Shown: piece by piece, positions 41,401-54,300 of the stretch
How the letters are laid out: every line of letters starts with the position of its first letter
Numbering within the stretch: the stretch's first letter is position 1
NCBI GenBank assembly: GCA_003260075.1
Contig: QLIY01000761.1
Coordinates: 5,027 to 69,026 of the forward strand
Direction: 5' to 3'
Length of the DNA stretch: 64,000 nt
Source of the DNA: Phallusia mammillata
Taxonomy: Eukaryota > Chordata > Ascidiacea > Phlebobranchia > Ascidiidae
The notes under the pieces: model-generated
What the model was told of the DNA's origin: nothing
Databases searched by the model: none
What the model saw: only the letters and a program-made list of their open reading frames with translations
Program-made: the position numbers and the translations under genes

Positions 41401-44400
41401 TGATAGGTGAAGGGTCAACAAATGTGAGCATTTATTTTAAAGTGTCATTTTGGGCCCATATCGACTAAATTACGACTCGAAGCCACTAAGCTTATCAAAT
41501 TACTAAACTGGTGCTTAAACCAAAAATGTTACCCCGTAAAGTTTTTGTGGATTTGTTCGTTACCTGAAACTGTTCAAAAACACTGTTGCCTTTGTTGCCC
41601 ATATAAGCTGCAGACCATAATAGAGTCAAAATTTTATCAATTCACATTCTTGTTCATTAGGCCACAGTTTGGAAGTTTGTTAAAACAGGCTGCGCTGTAA
41701 TATTTGGGGTTGGTGGTGCGTAAATGTTGCAATGTCAATTAACATTATTCGCGGGTCACAGTAACCGCAAACATCGGAAGAAAATTGATCGACATTGAAA
41801 CCAGTTGGGTGGAGCTTGAAATAAATCAATGGACGAACGTATTTCGAATGTACAGCTTTTCAATTTGTTGCAAAAAATAATCTCACTTTGATGTCAACTT
41901 CGATTGTAAATTATCACCATTATACATTATCGGGATATATTTAAACGACTGTGTTGTCAAAAATAGTCATGTAAAGGTTATTTCAGTTTTAATTGATATT
42001 ACGGTGGCATGATTTTAACCTAAAAAAGTTGACGAGTCAGAAAAGTTGGCACTAATCATGTGAGTGCTAAAACAGGTCACACACTCTGCTGTGTTGTGGC
42101 AGTTATGTATGGTTTTGCCCGAACACCCTTCATTAAAAAGTAATCTTTTTAATTCCGAGTTGCGAGGTTGTTTCCCCTAAACCGAGGATGTCCAACACGT
42201 AAGCGTACATCCTACGAATTGAAACAACCGTTATGCTGGCATCAAATCTCGATGTTCGATCGTCAGTGGTGATATATGTGATGGACAACGACGGTAAAGA
42301 CAATCGGCCTAATCCCTGTATGAGAAGCCCAACATAAATCAGTTTGCGAGTTCCAAAGCGAAGCGGGGCAACCTCGGGTCAACAGGTGTTTACCCAAAGG
42401 CACAGTTGCCATGTTGTGCAGAGGGCCCGTAGTTGACACTTCGAGTAAGTTTTATGAAGGCTGGCATAGTTTTATGAGGGCACCGGGTCCGACAATACTG
42501 AAAGTTTGTTGTCGTTCGGCCGCAGAATCGCGATGTATTCCGAAGCGAGTTATATTATAGGCCACTGTGCTAAAAGCCTCTAATACCAGGTGGAGTTGAC
42601 GTCGAAGATTAAATCGTGTATTGACGTGCATCCGTGTTAATGGAATTTGCTTTATCGCCAAGGGTATTTATTACATGCAGGCGTCACGTTCACAGCCAAA
42701 CGTGAACTAAAAATTTTTCCAGCCTGGCCGTTTTTTTAGACCTTGCTATAGGTGCGGAAAAAAGTCAGTGAAAAATCTGGAAGGAAAAAGCTTTGACTTG
42801 TCGACACAGGTTTTCGTTGTACTGCAGTAATCTGGGTTGGAGAAAAGTCTTTGTATTGACGTCAATAATTCGCATGCAGTAGCATTTTGGTTTGGCGAAA
42901 ATTGAGTTTGAGGTAAGACGATACGAAATTACAGGTGAGATTGTAAACGATTGAAACCGGTTAATTAAGTGTAACAAGATGAACTTGCGTTACAGAAAGG
43001 TTTGTTGTGCTACAATGCGCGGTCCTGCCCGCGGTCATGGTTTGCACAACATTGGATCAGAGGGATTACCGCGTGTCTAAGCTAATGGCATTTAGCGCGT
43101 ACAGAAAACGGTCAGCGAAAAAAAAACAGGAATTCGCATCCAGTATAGAGATCAATAAATTTAAACGATTATAAGGCGCTACTGCTTCAGGCAATACTGC
43201 GCATGCGAAATCTTACACGATTTTTAAAAGGATGTCAGTATCAGGAGATGTATTACAAGGTGTACAAGCATTTAAAAAAATTACGGTTTTGTCTCAGACT
43301 ATAGAAATTTGCATTGCAGAGTATCAAACAGTAAAGACGGATTACAAGGACTGGTTTAAGTAAGTTAGATATTTGGTAAGTTGTACTAAAAATTTTGAGA
43401 CAAAAATAACTAAGTTGTTGCGGTAGAAATTATAATTTGTCAGTAAACTTGTAGGCAGGTATTTGGAATTCGTCGCTAAAATTCCGTGCTCTGGTCCTGT
43501 AATGTACATCGATTGCCAAGGTCGAGCGTTTGACAGCCGGTTTCCGAGGTTGAAACAGATCGAGACGGGCCACTTGCCCACGGCCGATCCGTTACACCTA
43601 TGAAGAAACGCATTGTGCCAAGGCAGCAGTGCGCGATACCGGCGAAAAACAAATGGCAGCGTTCAGGCAAGCATGCGAATTTTCGCCGAAAGCTCTGTGG
43701 CTGCCGACAATTAAAGGATAATGTCGAGATGATCGGTTTACGATCGGTACTGGGGCGAATCAATGAGTGCGCCATCGGCAAGTGGTGGCCTGAAACATAT
43801 CGACATCTGTCACCTATGCAATATTGGTGATATTGAACCGTGGGTCATGTCATGCAGGGCAATATAACACGGGGAGAATTTCATGTCAGGTACGGTGGAA
43901 ATCAATCACCTTCCTAACAAAACCGAGGGTAATTTTAGAAACCAGCTTGGCATTAGGTGAAAGTAATTATCTCACAAGGCCTAAAAACATTTCTATTGTT
44001 AGTAACTGCTCCAAATATGGACCAAACGAAAGGATGTTGTTGTATATTCTGACCAGCTGGAGGAAGTTATGGATTTAGCTTTCTCTCTCGTTTTTTGTTT
44101 GCTGTGCTGCATTGTTTGTTCGTGGAATTTTTTTGACATCATCACTACGTCAAATAGCCAAAGGCGTGTGGTTTGATATTACGTTTGTTGGCTCTGAACA
44201 AATTTGACAAACAGAATTTTTGCGACGAATACATTGTTGCGAGTCGACCGCTTAAACGAGTCTCACAATATCACAGGTGTAAGGGCAAGATTTGGTTTTG
44301 TTTGGCGTTTCCCAAATATAGTTTTAAAAACAAGCTTGTGTGCGCTGAAAACCGACAATTCTTGTCAACGTAATGACTCACGGTAATGATAAGTGTTGCG

Positions 44401-47400
44401 GAACCTGTACCAATAACAAAAGCATAAAAACAAGCCGGTATTCAAAAGCCGTTTGCGTTAACAACAACTCTCGAAAGGCCGTATTTGGTTAATAAGACAT
44501 TGAGATGTAACTTTTTTTGTACTTAATCATCAGTTGCAACGACACCCGCAGTTTATCAAATCACAGATTTAAGTAAGTTGTTTTTACTACGTTTCGTGTT
44601 TAACTACATAAGACCGACACTTTACATTTGGCAGACGTTTTTAGATGCGTCTGGTGTCACTATATTGTCCCGAACACTTAATGCATAGTTTAAAAGGCTT
44701 AAAATGACCAGAAAACACTTATCCAAGACTAATAATTTTGTGTTTTTGCAGTTTATGTACACTTTGGAATTTGTCGTTGAAAACTAAAAACAATTATGAA
44801 CATTTTACAAACAATCCGACACAAACTTTAATTTCGTCGAAAGTGGGAGGTTTAAACTTGGAAGACTTTCGTTAAAGCATTTTGTGAAAAATAACAAGGC
44901 ACAAATCGCCAAATAACAGGGCACAAATACACAAACAGGTGTTTGTAAACAGTAAATCAGTGTTCAGATAGGAACTGTGGCTTCTTCGCCGTTTACCGAC
45001 AGGCATGCGAAATAGCATGGTGACTCCCACTTAAAGTTACCGTGTGCTGTTGAATTAATTGGCACGAAGAGTCGTTGGCGTTTTAGCACGATGTACATGC
45101 GCATAGTTTTGCCTTCAAATCGCAGGTTGTCTGCTTGGACTCGAATTAATTTCCTCGGTCGATTTGAGCGTTTTGCTCTACTTGTTGCGCAACATACCAC
45201 TCAGTAAATGACAAGCAACGTTGTGAGCTATGCTTTGTGATTTTGCTAAAAGTGAAATGGAGTCGCGTTTAAAACAAGCGATCTTAGACTGTTTGTGCTT
45301 CTGTCAATGGCATCAGATTAAGTAATTTGTTTAAAGGGCAAATCCAATTGTCCAGTAACCAATGCAGTTTATCTTTAAGGAAATGGCACCTCCGCATGGT
45401 TATTGATTTTCATGATGGAAAGCGGGCGCTGCAAAAAAGCCACATTGCTGCAAAAGCGAAATAAACAGCCTTGTAGAAACGTTCACTTTTTTCGCACAAT
45501 CGATTTTCGCAGCGAAACAGGCGTCGCCAAGCCAGAGCAAAACAAGCCGCGCTTAAGGGGCCCATAGGGCTTTGGCACCGTTTCGCCTTAGCCACGACAG
45601 GGTCTGTTTATTCTTTTTGAAGGAAAGTGCCACCGTAAAGGCTTGTGAGCTCCGGTAATGCGACGCCAAACATCATGAAGGGATGTCACGGTGCGAATCT
45701 GCTTCCGCATGAGTCCGACCATCAACAACAATCAGCAATATGACGCGGGGTGCGAGCAACCCAATCGAAAAGGCGAGGACAAACGCGCGGCTGATGTCAT
45801 GTTTTCCGCCCGCAATCCGCCATCAGCCAACGCTTGGCGATAACAACAACAAACCAAACCGGGCGTCGGTGTAGAAAAAGTGAGACTGGGGGAAAAAGTG
45901 TGATTCGTCATGCAAGGCACGGTATAGAGATATTCAATGGCAGGATTGAAGTAAACAATGCGTTTTTTGTGCATACCAGCCTTACGACAGCGGTAGCAAT
46001 TTCGATCTTTAGCGGAACTGAGCCAAGTTGATGTTTCTATTTACTGTCAGCTCTTTCTCCCATTAGCGTTGGACTCGTCCGCGCTTGAGAGCAGGCTCGT
46101 TACGCGGCCTTCTTAGAAGCTCCAGCGTTGGCCGCAGGCATACTAATCGCAAGAGCCCACACCTTGATTAAGAGTGTGCTTCAGCTTCAATTAGCCATAT
46201 GCAATAGTCGAAGTTAGCTGATGACTGGCAACAAGAATGTCGCGACTATGTTCAATGTATTGAGACGAGCAACCATAACTGTCAGCTTGTTGTTTGCACG
46301 CAGTCTGTTTGTGCAACAGAGGTTACATGAGGTTCGATGTTTTTTTCACAAACCATATTTTAATAACAATTGTTTATGTGTGAAAATATAAAACTGAAGT
46401 GTAGTGTAAAGTAACGATGAGGGCTTGTGGCTTATTCCTAACAATGAAAGCAGGAATGGATTTAACACGATTTGTTTCGGTCGGATCATGTTGATTCAGC
46501 GGGCAAAACTTGAACCTTTTACAGCTCACGCTGAGCGCAGGAAAATTAATATGCATATACTGTTGTTTTGCAGAGAAATATAGGCAAAAAGGAGTTGTAA
46601 CGATAAGCGGCTATTCTGATCAATGCCCGCTTTGGTTTAACCAACATTTGCGGCAAATTGAAGTGCAGGGCCCAGCAACTATGAACGCGACAGACGGGGT
46701 TACGACTTTCGCAAGATTGCTGGTGTATCAAGTGCCGTTTTGTAGCCCCTTCGCTTGCACTAACTCTGATAACGCTACAGCAGCAAATGACGGCAATGTG
46801 GTTTTGTGGGATTGCCTGCCCACCGTCTGTCGAAGGCGGATTGAGGGCTTTGTTGCCTTGCTGTTAATTCTCACCATCTTGACTACGGTTTTTAACGCGG
46901 TGGTGCTAGCGGCCAACTCTTTGCCAAGCACAAGACGCTTGGTTCGCAGAAATCCCACAATGGAGAACTACGCGATTTACGTGATGTCGATGGCCCTGGC
47001 CGATCTACTTGTCGGAGCGGTCGTTCTGCCGACAGTTCTTGGATTTTTTTACATGGAACTAAAGGTTGCACGAAGCACCGCTCCTATGAACACGAACACT
47101 TCCGCTACTGAGGTGCTTACTTCTCCCGTTGACGACTCCCGGAAAAGTCCACGCACCGGTGGTGTGTCATACAACGTCGGAAGCGCAAACTATTTGTTAA
47201 GTAGCCGCGGTAACATGGAGACTATGATGAATTCGGTTGGCGTCGTTGCGCACCTTGCCATTTTCGTTTCAATGTACACCCTCGCGGCAGCCAGTGCCGA
47301 TCGCTTTTACACTTCCACCAAACCTGTCAGCAACCGATCGATCATTTTATCAGGGTGAGTACTTTATCGGCACAATCAAAACGAAATTAAAAGCGCACGC

Positions 47401-50218
47401 TGTGATCAATGGCAAATATTAATAACTTGGTGAATCCCGCTGCATGCCGTTGACAGATTTACAAATGATAAACAATCGGTATTGTTATGCGCAGGTCATT
47501 CCGTCGCAAGAGCAGGTTCTCTTCTTCGGACGGGGATTCATCAAATTGCATCAACTTAAAACGTTCAACATGTGCAGTGGTGGTGATCTGGGCCTGTGGA
47601 GTCCTGTTTTCGATGATCCCTCTGGTTCTTTTCTCGCAGTTTCAATACCGGTCCATCGGTCACGTATACGTTGCGCTCGTATCAACGGGCAGTGACGACA
47701 CTCGGATGCTTTACTGGTAGGTACTTTCAATTAAAGCTCCTCAGCTTTTTCGCGTCCCGACAAGGCGGTATTTAACTTGCAATTACGCCCACAGGTACCT
47801 CATCGCTTTGGCACTGCCGCTGCTCATCACCTGGCTCTTCAGCTTTCTTATTTGTGTGACTCTTTGGCGCCGCAAACGACGACTGAAGAGATCCTACTCG
47901 TCAAAGGGAAACAGCATAAGTCGTGGATCATCACGTAAGGGAAACAGGAGGGAACAATTCCAAAGGCAAACAAGCCACATGAGCGTCACGGAAAGTCACG
48001 TGACGCCAAGTGCGTTTGACAGAATGCTGAGCAACGAGAGCGACGCTGTTGTACCGGATTCCGCTAAAGACCCGGATTCTTCTGAAGACGTTTTTGACGA
48101 CGTTAAAACACCGCCATCGACTTTGTTCGTAAAAAAGGCCGTGCTTAGACATTCAACCCCTGCCGGAAGGCCCAGGATAAGAAGGCCTTCAAGCATAGAC
48201 TTGGGCTTGATCAAGCAGCTTGCTCAGAAGGAAGAGGAGTGCGGCCATAAGCGCGCCTATTCACAGCCCACTGGCGACACACAGTTACCTTTTACTAAGC
48301 TCGACGACAGCTTTGTAGCCAAACGACTGCTCTGTCGGCGAAGCTGGGGAGGTTGTCCGGAAGAAGGCATAACAAAATCGTCAATCGACGTGAGCAACCG
48401 ATTACCTCAAAGTCCGACTACGCCCATATCTCCATCGCCGAGTTTTCAAGCTTCGCCAGGCACACAAGCGTCTACGCCCAACCTGAGTGTAAAAAACTTG
48501 GACCGAAGGACGGAAGGGCCGCGAAACCCCAGAACGCCGACGAGATTACGGCGAAAATCGTCTGTGTTCCGCGCGAGAGAATTGTTGCGTTCCAAGTCAC
48601 TGGAATCGAACATTGTAAAGACTCTCCTTGCAGTGGTTGTGGCTATATCGGTTGCAGTGATACCGTTGCTAGTCGTCATAGCAAAAATTGCCTATGAAGG
48701 AGCCTCAAACATTAGCCAAACAAACAACTACATAAGCGCGATCGTTATTGCGATGACTTTACTTTTTTCGAACAGTTTATGGAATTGTCTTATTTATGGC
48801 GCACGAATGCCGTACTTTCGCCGTTCAATTGTTCGCATGTTCCACAAATCACTGCGCCGCATAAAGGCCACGTACTGTTGCAGACAACTGAAAACCGCCC
48901 GACGTACACTTCGACGAAAGTTCAGGTCGACCTCCAGCGCATGCCAGTATCGTCCCAATGACGTACTACAGCAGCATAGAAACCGCAGCGAATTTGCTAG
49001 TGACGTATTTAGTGTGGCGAAATCGCCCAGTGGGTCGGGGGAAAATAACGGTAACTACGTAATGAAACCTCGATAGTCCATGAAATCCTCACAAGGTGTT
49101 ACTGTTTTTATTTAACTGGCAGCATGTCAAACACTGCCACGAAATTCAGACTGGTTGTGTACCAGCAGTTCTGTCGTGATTAGCAAAGTTCCAGAAACTT
49201 CGCCTACTTTTGTCCATTCCACGATACATCGCAGATGTTCCATGTGTTTTTTGTTTCGTCGTCATGTTACCTGTGCGTCTATTTTTTGTATTGCAAAGCG
49301 TATTCCTCTGTTTTAGGCCCGTGAAATTATTTGACGCTGTGTTTCGTTCTACACCATGTCGCACCCTTTCCGTTTTCTTTGCGGCGTTTTGTTGCCACAA
49401 TAAAACCTATTTTCACTTTCATGTTAGTTATTCAGCTGCGTGATTTGTATCATTTAGTTCCTATTCCCAATTTAACGACAAGGTTATGGCTTGCGTGGGT
49501 AAGGTATTAAGTAGGTTTAACTATAGACTTACCAGTAGGTGGAGTGTCGGGCTGCGGGTGTGAGGTCGGAAGGAGGTCCGGGAAATTTTGCTCGTCAATC
49601 ACAAGCTGGGCCCACTGCTCCAACCTCTCAATACGTCCCATTGCCCGGTTCGAACTGGCTTGAATGTTGGACACACTTTGGTGGATTGGCCCGAGTTGTA
49701 GTTGATCAGTTTGTCCACTGTCACGTGATTGTGCGTTCTCGATAATCGTGTTATTTAATTGGGCAAGGCGATTTTCAAGGTCAAACACCCGCTGGCCAAG
49801 TTCCCGATGCTGAAAAGATAAAAAAAACCAAGTAGTTCGCATTTCTGCTGTTGGATGTTGATAGGGGAACTACGTGGTCGTTTGTTTACGCCGGGAATGG
49901 CTTATATGACAATTAGTCCCGTCATTATTCATTCTTTCCGTTCATCGATTTGTTTGTTTTGATACGCGAAATGCGGTCTAGTGCAGTCGGCATAATCGCA
50001 TGAGCCACAAAAAATGTGATTTATTCTTACAACGCTGCCAACATTCGTTTACCTTTACCACATTGCTTCGATTTGCCACTACTAAATCGTACACAAACAA
50101 TGTAATGAAGATTTATAGACCCATACCTTGAGGTCCAATGCTTGGTTGTGAAGAAGTAGTTCGTTATTCTGTGAGCCGAGAATGATGTTTTGCTCCCGAA
50201 TTACTTTTGCCAGATTAT
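38420..50218 (-). CDS. Angiopoietin-like protein (coiled coil plus fibrinogen C-terminal domain), 5' end not found
   Basis: The fibrinogen-related domain is in four exons, 40687-40502, 40179-40008, 39610-39471 and 38637-38420, ending at a stop. Landmarks are DCQELYQMGFRVSGIYTV, GGGWAMIQRRRDGSENFDRDW, EFWLGNEKIH, RAYAEYSGF, the DFDNDQC calcium-site segment, NGGWWFRACADANLNGRYY and a final SLQASLMLIKA. The cysteine-bearing DNDQC segment and the flanks resemble angiopoietins more than ficolins. Upstream, exons 50218-50127 and 49809-49533 encode a heptad-type coiled coil (HRELGQRVFDLENRLAQLNN) and a Pro-rich linker. The last ends in phase 1, as the fibrinogen exon requires, so I join them across an 8.8-kb intron. 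That join is an inference. Signal peptide exons are missing. The donor of exon 39610-39471 is also uncertain. Confidence 0.72.
38783..39219. mobile_element. Non-autonomous hAT-type element (about 437 bp)
   Basis: Left end CAGTGGTTCCCAAAG and right end TTTGGGATACACTT are imperfect inverted repeats of hAT type. Flanks GTTTAAAA (38775-38782) and GTCTATAA (39220-39227) agree at 6 of 8 positions. It lies in the intron before the last fibrinogen-domain exon. Confidence 0.6.
40902..40935. repeat. TA dinucleotide microsatellite
   Basis: Two runs of alternating TA joined by GGC, inside the intron upstream of the fibrinogen-domain exons. Confidence 0.9.
40936..46573. other. Large gene-free stretch upstream of the GPCR
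   Basis: If the angiopoietin-like gene model is right, this is intron; it is also the upstream region of the plus-strand GPCR. I find no exon with convincing domains. A minus-strand start with a hydrophobic leader near 41117 (MFVALIYSYTLA) is too weak to call. Base composition becomes noticeably more GC-rich from about 45400 to 46200, which could mark a regulatory region for the GPCR. Confidence 0.45.
46681..49076 (+). CDS. Rhodopsin-class G-protein-coupled receptor with a very long third cytoplasmic loop
   Basis: Three exons join in phase: to 47354, 47495-47716 and 47795-49076. With the first in-frame ATG at 46681 this gives 725 residues. The open frame extends back to 46510 without an ATG, and a good acceptor ends at 46573, so an upstream exon is possible. 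The N-terminus has N-glycosylation sites (NATD, NAT). TM1 (FVALLLILTILTTVFNAVV), TM2 with LADLL, TM3 ending in ADRF (a DRY variant), TM4, TM5 (LALPLLITWLFSFLICV), TM6 (LLAVVVAISVAVIPLLVVI) and TM7 with NSLWNCLIY in place of NPxxY are all visible. The TM5-TM6 loop is about 250 residues, rich in Ser and Pro. The ligand is unknown. It lies antisense inside the proposed angiopoietin-like intron. Confidence 0.85.
49399..49404 (+). promoter_or_regulatory. Likely polyadenylation signal of the GPCR gene
   Basis: Canonical AATAAA, 323 bases after the stop codon at 49076 and before the minus-strand coiled-coil exon begins at 49533. Confidence 0.45.
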
Positions 50219-50522
50219 CTGCAAACTAATCGCAAGTACAGCAATTTAATTTCGTTTGGTAGCTGCGCCTGGTTTTCTGATTTAGTTATACGCTTTACAA
50301 ATGTAGCAAAGCATGCACTACAATATTACACATTCTAAAATGTTACTGTTTTCGATTTTCTTTAAACGTTATACGCCCATGCTTTTTCATTTCCATTAAA
50401 ACGTTTAAACATGCTTCACAACCATTTAGTCGTAATCTATTCACCAACAAACTAAAAAAGCCCCTCACAAAGACATTTTTTTGCAATTCGAGTTTAAATT
50501 TGTTTCCAAGTGTTGTCTAAAC

Positions 50523-50640
50523 CAGGGATGTCAAACTCAAACAACTTTGAGGGCCAAAAACAGACTTCTAAGTAAGTCGAGGGGCCGCACTATCGAAACA
50601 TTTTTTACTGTGCAACATGACAACAACTATTACGTCGTTT
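50523..50640. mobile_element. Left part of a hAT-type element (same family as 58786-60042)
   Basis: Begins CAGGGATGTCAAACTCAAAC and stays nearly identical for about 70 bases to the element starting at 58786, including the AGGGGCCGCACTA segment. It then shares the CAACATGACAACAAC word found inside the other copy (59371). Where it ends is unclear because the BEL element follows; the right terminus was not found. Confidence 0.65.
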
Positions 50641-51313
50641 TCGCCAACTGTTGTGAACATAACTTTGCCCAGCAAAACGTATAACAATTGTCCTGTGACG
50701 CAACAGTTAGTGTTCCATTGCGTGACAATTAATGTTCTAATGCGTGACGTCAATTGCCTGTGTACTGTGTATGTTGCAATCATTTGTAACTTGCCTCGTG
50801 GTGTACGTTTGTAAACTGCTGACAGGCATAATTTGAATTGAAGCCATCAATCTAAACTTTGATACCTTTATTTAGCAGCTAGAAAGTATAAATAAATTGC
50901 TGAGTTGATAAAGCTGCATTTGTGAATCATTTTGCTGGTAAGTTTGGCTTTGTACTGTAATGTGAAGTTTTGTTCTAAAACTGTAAATGTTTGGTTATTT
51001 GTGCAGGATTTGTTCGGCCTTTAAAACATCATTAAATACCAAAACCCCTGTGGCCAAACAGTCGGTATGTTTACTTGTTGTGTTTCGAGTGCGATTTGTG
51101 CTTTATACGTTTTCGTTTTCATTCGCAGAAAAACCGGAATTGACCATACCATTAAAACGAATTGTCGTTCCTTTATGGTGTCCGCGTTTTTTATTGAGCC
51201 ACATTGTGTGACGTTTTCGTGAAAACAGGGGAACACGCGACAGAAAACGTTACATAAAAGTTTTTCGACTGGCCGACTGTCAATTGTCTAGTACCAACGC
51301 AATCACGACGAAG
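50641..51313. other. Region before the BEL polyprotein, possible 5' LTR and leader
   Basis: A 5' LTR and primer binding site are expected here, but no second LTR exists downstream in the window to compare with, so borders cannot be set. Confidence 0.4.
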
Positions 51314-54300
51314 ATGGCAGCAGACGATCCCGAATTCGATTTAGACGACGTGAACCAACGCACGGAAGAATGGGTCGAAGCGAGTGTTCACTCCTTCCGC
51401 GATGGCGAACCCTCTACATCGAATCCGCTGGAGAATGTAGCGCAACGCCCACCCTCAGTGGATGGTTCGGTGATAAGTAGCGTGCGCACATTATCTAGTT
51501 CGGCTATCTTAGAAATGAAGCGGAGATCTAAATTAAAATTGCAAAGTTTACGTATGCGAATACAGCAGAATTATGAGTTACAGTCTATCCAAAGGGAGAG
51601 GGAACGTGTTGAACGTGAAGAAGAAAGTCGGCACCGCGAAGAAGAGCGTCAGCGCCGCGAAGAAGAAGAACTTTGTTCGCGCGAAGAAAAGGATAGACGA
51701 CGAAAATTGGATGAGATGGAAAAGGCAATCCGTTTCAAACACGCACTCCACATGGCGGAGCTGGAAGTGAACTCCTACGAGGAAGACCCCGTTGAAGTAC
51801 CCCTATCTGTTCCATTGGAAGGATTAGGTACGGCAGTTACACAGACCTTGATTACAAAGTCCAACGAACCAAGTAAGTCTGTTCCGTCACCTATTAAACC
51901 CAGAAAACTAGTTTTGAAGCCCGAAGCCACTCCGTTCGAGCCTAAATGCCGTTGTAATTGTGCAAACACCAGTAGTGTCGTTGGCGAAGTCCGCGAATTG
52001 TCTGTGTCTGATCTGCCAGTATGTGCTTTGCCGGAGCCCCAACCGTCGACTAGTAATCAGCGACCTGTTAAGAAAGATTCTAGACTGCCACCCCCACAGA
52101 TATCAAAGTTTGCCGGTGATCCTATGGAGTACCATGCCTTTATTCGTAGCTTTAAATGCCATATTGCTGAACATGTTTCTGACGACGACGTGCGCCTCAG
52201 TTACTTGCAGCAATTTTGTGTCGGTGATGCTAACGATTTGATTAAGCATTGTTCCATGCTCAGTGGAGAAGGAGGATACGCCGAGGCCCTAAAACTGCTA
52301 AAGGAAAATTATGGCAAGGATCACATCATTGCGCGCACCTGCTTAAACCAACTACAGTACGGACCGAAACTTCGCTCGGAAGACGTCCATAGCATGCAGA
52401 AATTCGCGAGGTTGATGAAGACATGTCAAGTGGTACTATCCCAAATCGAAGGCAACGCAGGTTTGGACACATTTCAAAATTTGTTGGCGATTGTGCGTCG
52501 TTTGTCCAGTGACATGCAAGAGCAATGGGACAAAGAGGTCGCCCGTATAATTAAAACATACGATCGAGAACCTAATTTCGACGACCTCACCGAATTTGTC
52601 GATAATCAAGCTGCCGTGGCAAGTTCGTCGTTTAGACGGGCCCATCACCCCGTACGGGAGACGCCTAGTGGTCAAAGAAAAAATAGGGCTGCGACGTACG
52701 TCGTGTCGTCTGAGCTGCCGGGAACTGAAGCCCCGCAGGCTCGCTGTTTGTTTTGTACAGGGCTCCATGATTTGACCACTTGCAATTCGTTTGAAAAGAA
52801 GCCTGTCTACCAACGATACGAATTTGCACGAAGGCAAAGACTGTGCTTTAAGTGTTTGCAGAAAGGACATAATGCAAGAGATTGCAAGGAGGAGGATCCG
52901 TGCAAGATCTCCGGTTGTGATTCCAACTCTCATCATACGCTGCTACATCGGGAGGTTTCTAGAGCAGAAGCCAACCGCAGTTCTGCTCCTGAAGAAAAGG
53001 TAACCAGTGAAGTTAATTCATTTCACTTGGCGTCAGATTCCAAGCCCTCTGCAATATGTGGCAATACCAGTATATGTGGTGATATGTACATGAATATCGT
53101 ACCAGTTCGGGCGCGAAATGGCAACATAGAATTTCTCACTTATGCATTTTTGGACTCTGGTGCCACTAAATCTATGTGTAGTCAACGGCTAGTGGATGCC
53201 CTACACTTGCAAGGGGAGTCTCGTACTGTATCGCTTCGAACTGTAGGCCACGAGCAAACTATGCCAACAAAAATAGTTTCCCTGTCTGTTGCTCCTGCCT
53301 TCGATGATGGACCTAGTATTAATCTTAACAGTGTAATGGCCATCGATAAGCTTCCGGTAAAAACTAACAAGTTACCATCAAAGACTAAACTGAAAAGGAT
53401 GTCATACTTGCGCGGTTTAGAGTTTCCACAGATCGAAGGTGGAGAAGTGACACTTATGATTGGCGTCGATGCTCCTGAACTGATGGTTTTCCAGGAGACG
53501 CGCTGCGGCAGCCGCGAACAACCCATTGCAGTAAAAACGGCCCTTGGGTGGTCTTTGTTGGGGCCATCGTTTGTGCCCACCAGCGGAACACGCATTGATT
53601 TAAACTACGTAAGTAGTTTTGACGACAACGTGAGCAAAGAGATCGACTGTCTGTGGAGAACCGATTTTTCTGATTTAACCATAATTGATGACAAGAGAAT
53701 TTCGCGTGAAGACCGATCGGCGCTCGAAATTATGAAACGGGACGTGTTGCATGTAGACGGCCATTATCAGTTGCCCTTGCTGTGGAAAGGAAATCAAACT
53801 CAACTTCCGCCAAACCGCGTGTTGGCAGAAAGAAGACTCCGTTCTCTCGAACGAAGACTAAAGAAGGACGAGAAACTTCGTGAGCGATACGTTGGCACTG
53901 TGGAAACCTATATCCAAAAGGGATACGCGAAAAGGATCTCTTCGCACGATCGCGGCCAAAGTAAACGAGAGTGGTATCTTCCACATCACCCTGTTTTGCA
54001 CCCGCGCAAGCCTGACAAGGTGCGCGTCGTGTTCGATTGTGCCGCAAAGCACGCAGGCGTTGCATTAAACGATGCCCTAATGAGTGGCCCAGATCTGATG
54101 AACAACTTAGTAGGCGTCCTGACAAGGTTCAGAAAGGAACCCGTGGCGGTTGTGTCAGACATTGAATCCATGTTTCATCAAATCCGGGTAAGGCCAGAAG
54201 ACACTGCGAGCCTTCGTTTCTTGTGGTGGCCCAAGGGCGATCTGTCCAAGCCAGCGGAAGACCACGAGATGACTGTACATCTTTTTGGCGCAACATCCTC

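Noticed and set aside
43342..44386. Cluster of overlapping Arg-rich frames on both strands
   Set aside because: No domain and no consistent splice pattern; frames on both strands overlap, typical of chance.
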